The position numbers and the translations under genes are program-made. The notes beneath the pieces were generated by a model that was not told the DNA's origin, did no database searches, and was given only the letters and a program-made list of their open reading frames with translations. A DNA stretch of 64,000 bases, from assembly GCF_004342985.1 (NCBI RefSeq), contig NZ_SMBO01000002.1, positions 310,001 through 374,000 on the forward strand, written 5' to 3'. Of the stretch, positions 58,477 through 64,000 are shown piece by piece. Position 1 is the stretch's first letter; every line of letters starts with the position of its first letter. This DNA comes from Novosphingobium sp. PhB57. GTDB lineage: Bacteria; Pseudomonadota; Alphaproteobacteria; Sphingomonadales; Sphingomonadaceae.

Positions 58477-59034
58477 ATGGCAGTGCAGGGGGCAGACATG
58501 GGCGAGGCGGCGATTGCGGGGGCAGGGCCTAAGCCTCCCAGAGGCCTGACGCCGCAGGACTTGCGCGGGCCGGACAGGCTGGAACGCGTGCTGGGCCTGC
58601 TGGCGCTGGTCATGCTGGGCTTCATCTTCGCTGCTCTGCTGCGCGGCCGGGACGAATGGGCGCGCGTGCCCTCGGTGGTCTGGGTCCATCTGGCCACCAT
58701 CCTCGTCGCGCTGGTGCTGACGCCGGTGCTGCTGTGGCGCCGCCGGGGAGACGCACGGCACCGCGTCTACGGCTATGTCTGGAGCGGGGCGATGATGCTG
58801 ACGGCGCTGGACAGCCTTTTCGTGCATTCGGGCGGGCCGGGGCGGTTCAGCCTGATCCACGTCCTTTCCGTGTTCGTGCTGGTCATGGTGCCGGTGCTCG
58901 TGCTGGCAGCAAGGCGGCACAACGGCGTCCGTCACCGCCGGACCGTTCGCGGCCTCATCATCGGCGCCCTGCTGATCGCGGGCTTCTTCACTTTCCCGTT
59001 CAACCGCCTGCTCGGCCACTGGCTGTTCGGCTGA
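58477..59034 (+). CDS. DUF2306-type membrane protein
   Basis: A 185-residue inner-membrane protein with four predicted helices (about 35-55, 65-82, 95-115 and 125-185 in two pieces). It resembles DUF2306 proteins, which have conserved His at helix ends (VWVHLATILVALVLTP and SLIHVLSVFVLVMVP here) that could bind heme or metal. ATG 58477 has AGGGAA upstream; the longer frame from 58381 is not used. It is 105 bp after midA, probably the last gene of that unit. Confidence 0.75.
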   Translation: MAVQGADMGEAAIAGAGPKPPRGLTPQDLRGPDRLERVLGLLALVMLGFIFAALLRGRDEWARVPSVVWVHLATILVALVLTPVLLWRRRGDARHRVYGYVWSGAMMLTALDSLFVHSGGPGRFSLIHVLSVFVLVMVPVLVLAARRHNGVRHRRTVRGLIIGALLIAGFFTFPFNRLLGHWLFG

Positions 59035-59044
59035 GAAACGAAAA

Positions 59045-59076
59045 AGGGAGCAGGCATGGCCCGCTCCCTCTCGTTT
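59045..59076. terminator. Terminator hairpin between convergent genes
   Basis: AGGGAGC, 11-nt loop, GCTCCCT followed by CTCGTTTT, preceded by an A-run. It sits 10 bp after the DUF2306 stop and before the convergent 5'-nucleotidase end. Confidence 0.75.
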
Positions 59077-59098
59077 TCCTGGACCCGGCCTCTGCCTC

Positions 59099-60886
59099 TC
59101 AGCGGGCTTCCGGCGTCCGGTCGTCCTCCGGCACCTTGCGCAGCGGCACGGCCGAGAGCCAGTCCTCCAGCGCTTCCAGGTCGATGGCCCCGCGCGTGCG
59201 CTCCGTGCCCTGGGCGAAGCCGCTGAAGCCGTCGCCGCCTTCGGCCAGGAAGTTCACCACGCTGACGCGGTAGCTCTTCGCCGGGTCGAGCGGCTTGCCG
59301 TCCAGAGTGATGCCGGTGATCCGCGCACCGGAGGGGCGGCGCATGTCGAAGGCCACGCGCATGCCCTGGCTGGGTGCCAGGATCTGCTTGTCGCCGCTAT
59401 CGTCCAGCCCCTGCTCCAGGGTCGCGCGGATCTGCGCGCCGGTCAGCGACATCGTGACGATCTCGTTGTTGAACGGCTCCACCGCGTAGATCTGGCCGAA
59501 CGTCACGGTGCCGTCGGCGGCGGGGATCAGCGAGGTGCGGATGCCGAAGGGATTGAGGAAGGCGATCTGCGCGCCGGCCTTGCGGGTGGCGGCAAGCTGC
59601 GAATCCGCGATCAGGTTGCCCAGCGCGCCGCCCTTGCCGACGCCGTTTTCCTCTTCCTTGGCGAGCGGGCCGGAAAGGCGGCCGACCGGACGCGCGACCA
59701 GATGCAGCGAAGCGTCCTTGTAGCGCTGGATATAAGCGGCCACGTCTTCCCGCGGCTGGAACCGGGGGAAGGCGTCGGAATTCGGGACTTCGCCCTTGGC
59801 CGACTTGTAGGCCGGCGACTGGACGATGAGATTGCTCGCCCGGCGGCCGAGCAGCTTGTGCGTCACCGGATCGAACCGCAGCGTGATGTCGGTCACCAGC
59901 TTGCCGTAGACGCCCGCGCTGGTCAGCAGGATCGGGCCGGTCCGGGTATTGGCGCCGTAGTCGCAGACATAGGCCCAATGCGTGTGGCCCGAGACGACCA
60001 CGTCCACGCCGGGGTTCAGGCGATCGAGGATCGGCTGGATATCGCCGGTCATCTCGTTGCAGCCGTTGGGATCGGGCGTGCCCGCCGTGCGGCCGCCCTG
60101 GTGGATCAGCACGACCACGGCATCGGCGCCGGCAGCCTTGAGCTGGCCCGCCGCGCGGTTGATGGTATCCGCCTCGTCCGCGAACTTCAGCCCGGCCACC
60201 CGGTCGGGCGCGACGAGGGTGGGCACGGACTTGAGCGAGAGGCCGACGAAACCGACGGTGATCCGGTCCTTGCCTTCTCCGAAAGTCTTCACGCCGGTGG
60301 CGGGGAACAGCGGAGACCCGTCTGGCAGAGTGGTGCTGGCGGCCAGGTACTTGTAATTGGCGCCCTTGAACGGCTCCAGCTGGCACGGCTGGAGGCGCGT
60401 GTTCTTCTCGCACCCGCCGTTCTGCAGGCGGCGCAGTTCCTGCCAGCCGCGGTCGAATTCGTGGTTGCCCACCGCGTTGAATTCCACGCCGACGCGGTTC
60501 ATCACGCCGACGGCCGGCTCGTCGAGATAAAGCGAGGAGGCGAGCTGCGAGGCGCTGGTGAGGTCACCCGCGGCCACGACGACGTTGTTGGCGTGACGGG
60601 CCTTGAGCGAATCCACGGCAGAGGCCAGCCAGGCGCCGCCGCCTGCGGGCACCGAGACTTCGTTGCCGTGGCCGTCGGGCGCGTCGACCGACTGGTTCGG
60701 CGGTTCGAGCGCGCCGTGGAAATCGTTGATCGCGATCACGCCGACTTCGATCGGCCCGGCCTGGCCGGAGGAGGCTGCCGGAGAGGCGGGCTGGCGGGTT
60801 CCGGGCGTGGTGGCGCAACCGGCGAGCAGGGCGGCCATCAGCGAGGTGGTCAGCAGCGGAAGGCTGCGGGTGAAGGGGAGAGTCAT
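59099..60886 (-). CDS. Lipoprotein bifunctional metallophosphatase/5'-nucleotidase
   Basis: A 595-residue exported UshA-like enzyme that hydrolyses nucleotides or UDP-sugars. Lipobox LLAGC at about 20-24 indicates a membrane anchor. The calcineurin-like domain has AINDFHGAL (metal ligands), VVAAGDLTSASQ, FNAVGNHEFDRG and VVSGHTHWAY. The 5'-nucleotidase C-terminal domain (about 370-575) has GGALGNLIADS and NPFGIRT for substrate binding. ATG 60886 opens a basic N-region (TLPFTRSLP). Confidence 0.93.
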   Translation of the reverse strand: MTLPFTRSLPLLTTSLMAALLAGCATTPGTRQPASPAASSGQAGPIEVGVIAINDFHGALEPPNQSVDAPDGHGNEVSVPAGGGAWLASAVDSLKARHANNVVVAAGDLTSASQLASSLYLDEPAVGVMNRVGVEFNAVGNHEFDRGWQELRRLQNGGCEKNTRLQPCQLEPFKGANYKYLAASTTLPDGSPLFPATGVKTFGEGKDRITVGFVGLSLKSVPTLVAPDRVAGLKFADEADTINRAAGQLKAAGADAVVVLIHQGGRTAGTPDPNGCNEMTGDIQPILDRLNPGVDVVVSGHTHWAYVCDYGANTRTGPILLTSAGVYGKLVTDITLRFDPVTHKLLGRRASNLIVQSPAYKSAKGEVPNSDAFPRFQPREDVAAYIQRYKDASLHLVARPVGRLSGPLAKEEENGVGKGGALGNLIADSQLAATRKAGAQIAFLNPFGIRTSLIPAADGTVTFGQIYAVEPFNNEIVTMSLTGAQIRATLEQGLDDSGDKQILAPSQGMRVAFDMRRPSGARITGITLDGKPLDPAKSYRVSVVNFLAEGGDGFSGFAQGTERTRGAIDLEALEDWLSAVPLRKVPEDDRTPEAR

Positions 60887-60948
60887 GGCAGCGTCCTATC
60901 GGATCGTTTCATGACGGGGCAATGGCTTTTCCTCTCCCGCAGAGCAGA

Positions 60949-61359
60949 TTACGCTTCATCCTCCAGCCCGTGCATGTCCTCGTCCGAAAGGCCGAAATGA
61001 TGGCCGACTTCATGCACCACCACATGAGTGACGAGGTCTTCCAGCGTCACCCCCGTCTCGCACCATTCGGCCAGCAGCGGTTGCCGGTAGAGCGTGATGC
61101 GCGGGCGGAATTCTCCGGCGACCCAGACCGATTCCTCGTCGAGCGGGCGGCCGTGGTAAAGGCCGGTCAGTTCCCAGGCGTCCTCCAGCCCCACGGCATG
61201 GAGGGTCTCCTCGTCCGCGAATTCCTCGACGTGGACGGTGATGCCTTCGAGGTGCCGGGCGAAGGGCTCGGGAATGCGCGCGAAGGCGGCATGGGCAAGC
61301 GCCTCGAACACGGCGGGGCCGGGGGCATTGCCGAAACGGCCCGGGGTGGGAGAAGACAT
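60949..61359 (-). CDS. Zincin-fold metallopeptidase-like protein
   Basis: A 136-residue cytoplasmic protein with HVVVHEVGHHFGLSDEDM near the C-terminus, the HExxHxxGxxD zinc motif of the short zincin (PF06262-type) proteins. Despite the motif, peptidase activity in this family is not well shown. ATG 61359 has AGGAGT upstream and lies 7 bp downstream of the M1 peptidase gene, so the two are co-transcribed. Confidence 0.9.
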   Translation of the reverse strand: MSSPTPGRFGNAPGPAVFEALAHAAFARIPEPFARHLEGITVHVEEFADEETLHAVGLEDAWELTGLYHGRPLDEESVWVAGEFRPRITLYRQPLLAEWCETGVTLEDLVTHVVVHEVGHHFGLSDEDMHGLEDEA

Positions 61360-61366
61360 GGCGGGG

Positions 61367-63310
61367 TTACTCCTGTGCTGCCCCCGCCGCGACGATCCGC
61401 GCGATGCCTGCGGCGGTGGAGGGATGGTAGGTCGGCCGGGCTTCCTCGAAGAAGGCGCGCGCCTTCGGCTGGCCCCATTCGTCCTGCTTCATCAGGCCCT
61501 TGTAGAGCGGATAGACCAGCAACCCGCGCCCGATCTGCGAAAGGTAGCGGCGCAGGAAGGGGAGGGCAGGATCGTAGCGGTTGGCGATGGCCAGTTCGAA
61601 CCAGGCCGACTGGATATAAGCATTTCCCGAAGCGGAAAGCCCCAGCGTCTTGTCCAGTTCGGCCAGGCGCGCAGGCGTCTGCCGGCGGTCGATGCCGTTG
61701 AGGAAACGCAGCCATTCCTGCGTGGTCCAGCCCTTCGTCTCGACGGCGCTGGCCGGTCCGCCGCCATTGAAGGCCGCCAGCCGCGCGTCGACTTTCGCCA
61801 GCGTCTCGCTCTGCACATGGACCGCGTTGTCGGGAAGGCCCGCACCATAGGACCAGCGGTCGAGCTGGAGCGAGAGTTCCAGCTCCGGCTGGCCTTTCAG
61901 CAGGCGTTCGCGCAAGTCGGCGAGGAAGCCCGCAGTGGTCTGGGGCTGGAAGGCGTGGCGGTCGAAATAGGAGGTGAGATAGGCATCCCACTTCGCGCGG
62001 CCCACGGTATGCTCGATCATGCGCAGGAAGTTCGAGCCCTTGGTATAGTCCACCTCGCCCGCGCCGGGATCGCCGTGAAGACGAGTGACGGCGCCGGTCT
62101 GGCCGCCACCGGCCGCGATTTCGCGGCTCATCACGTCCCAGTCGAGGTCGGCATACGTGGCGGCCTGCTCCTTGCCGTAGAGCGACTCCATGATCCGGTT
62201 CTCGAAGTAGGTGGTGAAGCCTTCGTTCAGCCAGGAGTCCGACCAGGTCGCATTGGTGACCAGGTTGCCCGACCAGGAATGCGCCAGTTCATGAGCGACG
62301 ACGTCGGTGTTCGAACGGTCGCCAGTGACGATCGTGGGGGTCAGGAACGTGAGCATGGGATTTTCCATGCCGCCATAGGGGAAGGCCGGGGGCAGCAGCA
62401 GCATGTCGTAGCGGCCCCAGCGATACGGGCCGTAGAGCTTGCTGGCGGCGTCGATCATCTTCTCCACATCGACGAATTCCCTGGCCGCCTTGTCCAGCAT
62501 CGGCGCCTCGGTCCAGACGCCGGAGCGGGGGCCGAGTGTCTTGAACTTCAGGTCGCCCACGGCGAAGGCGATGAGATAGGGCGGCACCGGCTTGTCCATG
62601 CGGAAGCGGAAGGCGCGCCGGCCGTCGGAGAGCAGTTCGCCCTTGTCGCCCGAGAGCTTTTCCGCGCTCATCACCGCCACGAGATCGCCGGGGACGCGCA
62701 AGGTGGCTTCCCAGGTCTGGCGGATGCCGGGGCTGTCCTGCGTCGGCACCCACGAGCGGTTGAGAATGGCCTGGCCCTGGCTGAACAGGAACGGCTTCTT
62801 CTTGCCGAAGGTCATTTCCGGCGGCAGCCATTGCAGCGCAGTCGCGCCCGGCATGGAGCGATAGGTTATACGGATCCGGCTGGCCCCGGCGAGTTCGACG
62901 GTCAGTGCCGAGCCGATGTCCGCATTGTCCGCGTCCTTGCGGCCGAGCGTCCACCGGAGCGGCTTGCCCGCCTCGTCGGTGATCGCGGAAATATCGAGAT
63001 CCCGTGCATCGAGCACGATCCGGGTGGCGCCCGGCGCCGCCAGGATGTCCAGCACGGCGCTGCCGCCCAGCGTCTTCGTCGCGAAATCGACGTCCAGGTC
63101 CAGCGCGACATGGGTGACGCGGGCCACTTGCGGCTCGGCATGCGTCCACACGTCCTTCGCCTCGGGCGTGGTGAGGATCGGGGCGGGCGGCGTGCCGGCT
63201 CCCGTTACGGTCCCCGACGCCTTCATCGGCGCATCGGCATTCGTGACGGTCTGGGCGAAAGCGGGGGCGGCGGTTCCGGCGAGCAGCGCGGCGACAAGAA
63301 GAATACGCAT
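61367..63310 (-). CDS. Exported M1 peptidase, leukotriene-A4-hydrolase-like
   Basis: A 647-residue M1 aminopeptidase with signal peptide 1-19 (ends AFA before QT). The GGMEN exopeptidase motif is at 313-317 and zinc motif HELAH at 340-344 with Glu363 in LNEGFTTYFE. The helical C-terminal domain (about 490-640) is the LTA4H-type, shorter than the ERAP1-like domain of the enzyme at 1069. The bacterial members are peptidases. ATG 63310 is the only sensible start. The next gene (zincin) follows 7 bp later. Confidence 0.93.
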   Translation of the reverse strand: MRILLVAALLAGTAAPAFAQTVTNADAPMKASGTVTGAGTPPAPILTTPEAKDVWTHAEPQVARVTHVALDLDVDFATKTLGGSAVLDILAAPGATRIVLDARDLDISAITDEAGKPLRWTLGRKDADNADIGSALTVELAGASRIRITYRSMPGATALQWLPPEMTFGKKKPFLFSQGQAILNRSWVPTQDSPGIRQTWEATLRVPGDLVAVMSAEKLSGDKGELLSDGRRAFRFRMDKPVPPYLIAFAVGDLKFKTLGPRSGVWTEAPMLDKAAREFVDVEKMIDAASKLYGPYRWGRYDMLLLPPAFPYGGMENPMLTFLTPTIVTGDRSNTDVVAHELAHSWSGNLVTNATWSDSWLNEGFTTYFENRIMESLYGKEQAATYADLDWDVMSREIAAGGGQTGAVTRLHGDPGAGEVDYTKGSNFLRMIEHTVGRAKWDAYLTSYFDRHAFQPQTTAGFLADLRERLLKGQPELELSLQLDRWSYGAGLPDNAVHVQSETLAKVDARLAAFNGGGPASAVETKGWTTQEWLRFLNGIDRRQTPARLAELDKTLGLSASGNAYIQSAWFELAIANRYDPALPFLRRYLSQIGRGLLVYPLYKGLMKQDEWGQPKARAFFEEARPTYHPSTAAGIARIVAAGAAQE

Positions 63311-63384
63311 GGCCGCGACTTATGGTCACGCCCATGGCACTGTGCAAGCGAACCTGTCGTGCAAAGGCGCAAAGGCCGAACCTG

Positions 63385-63954
63385 CTAGAGCTTCTTGAGA
63401 ACCCCGGTCACGGGAATGGCGATGCTCGATCCCCCGGTCACGGGATCGCCGTCGAAGCTGGCCTGGGTGCCGTCTTCGGCTGAGACGTTGACGATGCCGC
63501 CGGCCTGCGTGAAGGTCAGAGTGCCGCCGCCCAGGGTGGAGATCAGGACTTTGCCGTCCTTGCTGGACTTGATGGCGGCGGAGATGTCCTGCGGGGTCAT
63601 GTAGCCGGTGAGCATGTGGTCCTTGAGCAGCGCCGCCAGTGCGGCGTGATCGTCGGCCTCGGTCAGTTGCTTGCCGGGATCGCCCAGCTTTGCGAAGGCG
63701 TCGTCCTCCGGGGCGATCAGGGTGTAGCTGCCCTTTTCCTGGAACACGCCCTCGATGCCGGTTTCCTTGAGCGCTTCGGCCACGGTCTGGAGGCCGGCGG
63801 CATTGTCGAGCGCCTGCGGCAGGGTCTCGGACACGGCGGCAGCCGCATCGGCGGTGGCGCTGGCCTGTCCCTCCGGGCTGTTCCTGTCGGAGCAGGCGGC
63901 CAGCGAGAGGCCGGCGGCGGCCAGCAGCGTGAGTGCGAGATCGGTCTTGCGCAT
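63385..63954 (-). CDS. Fasciclin-domain lipoprotein
   Basis: A 189-residue protein with lipobox SLAAC (Cys21) and one fasciclin (FAS1) domain at about 47-187: ALDNAAGLQTVAEAL, YTLIAPEDDAFAKL (H1-like) and the C-terminal GSSIAIPVTGVLKKL. FAS1 domains mediate adhesion in many bacteria; exact partners are unknown. ATG 63954 is preceded by AGGGG. It reads in the same direction as the M1 peptidase, 74 bp upstream of it. Confidence 0.92.
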   Translation of the reverse strand: MRKTDLALTLLAAAGLSLAACSDRNSPEGQASATADAAAAVSETLPQALDNAAGLQTVAEALKETGIEGVFQEKGSYTLIAPEDDAFAKLGDPGKQLTEADDHAALAALLKDHMLTGYMTPQDISAAIKSSKDGKVLISTLGGGTLTFTQAGGIVNVSAEDGTQASFDGDPVTGGSSIAIPVTGVLKKL

Positions 63955-63975
63955 GAATTCCCCTCCTGACGCCGT

Positions 63976-64000
63976 TCAGGCGATCAGTTCGATGGCGGCC
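63976..64000 (-). CDS. Possible 3' end of a gene continuing past the window
   Basis: On the minus strand the last seven codons read AAIELIA followed by a TGA at 63978-63976, in frame with the right edge. The next gene upstream of the fasciclin gene may end here. Too short to identify. Confidence 0.3.

Overview
The window is a 64 kb stretch of high-GC chromosome from an alphaproteobacterium. The most likely source is a sphingomonad close to Novosphingobium. This is an inference from gene content: GapR (DUF2312), DUF1244, a MetH split in two beside an ArsR-methyltransferase fusion, an alanine dehydrogenase/Lrp pair, a patatin-DUF3734/3-hydroxybutyrate dehydrogenase pair, several exported peptidases, and strongly GC-biased third codon positions. 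There are no insertion sequences, prophage genes, CRISPR arrays, rRNA genes or integrases. One tRNA gene (Ala-GGC) is present. The region looks like ordinary, densely packed core chromosome.

Layout. 1-7.5 kb: the end of a HerA-like ATPase, an exported M1 aminopeptidase, a minus-strand unit of EF-hand protein, OmpR-type regulator and sensor kinase, and a cupin. 7.5-13.8 kb: Xaa-Pro aminopeptidase and oligopeptidase B in divergent orientation, a hotdog thioesterase, then alanine dehydrogenase divergent from an Lrp regulator. 13.8-24.3 kb: a Kef-type antiporter, ftsK with a small exported protein, a ThiE-like gene divergent from yggS, pyruvate kinase, DUF1244, a guanidinium-type SMR exporter, gapR and a CPBP protease. 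24.5-28.1 kb: the yebC-ruvC-deaminase-ruvA-ruvB recombination cluster. 28.3-36 kb: a Ser/Thr-rich exported protein with a PEP-CTERM-like tail, aconitase, a DMT transporter, an L,D-transpeptidase and two small unknown genes. 36-40.7 kb: YaiI, RecQ, an SDR and a second antiporter. 40.9-47.3 kb: a methionine/one-carbon operon read as arsR-MT, metF, metH-N, GNAT, metH-C, behind a perfect 22-bp palindrome. 47.4-53.3 kb: a small lipoprotein, a small Cys-containing exported protein, tRNA-Ala, a BenE-type transporter, GltX, 3-hydroxybutyrate dehydrogenase and a patatin. 53.4-64 kb: glnD divergent from lgt-midA-DUF2306, then a 5'-nucleotidase lipoprotein, a zincin, an LTA4-hydrolase-like M1 peptidase and a fasciclin lipoprotein.

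Functional themes are peptide and amino acid catabolism (two M1 peptidases, M24, S9, Ald), methionine-cycle control, Holliday junction processing, and envelope maintenance (Lgt, L,D-transpeptidase, FtsK). I see no clear new defence or biosynthetic island. The points most worth following are regulatory: the met-operon palindrome, helically phased ACAA repeats upstream of the EF-hand/two-component unit, a hairpin covering the cupin Shine-Dalgarno, and a two-stem structured element between metH and an antiporter. All functional assignments come from reading motifs by eye; no database search was run.
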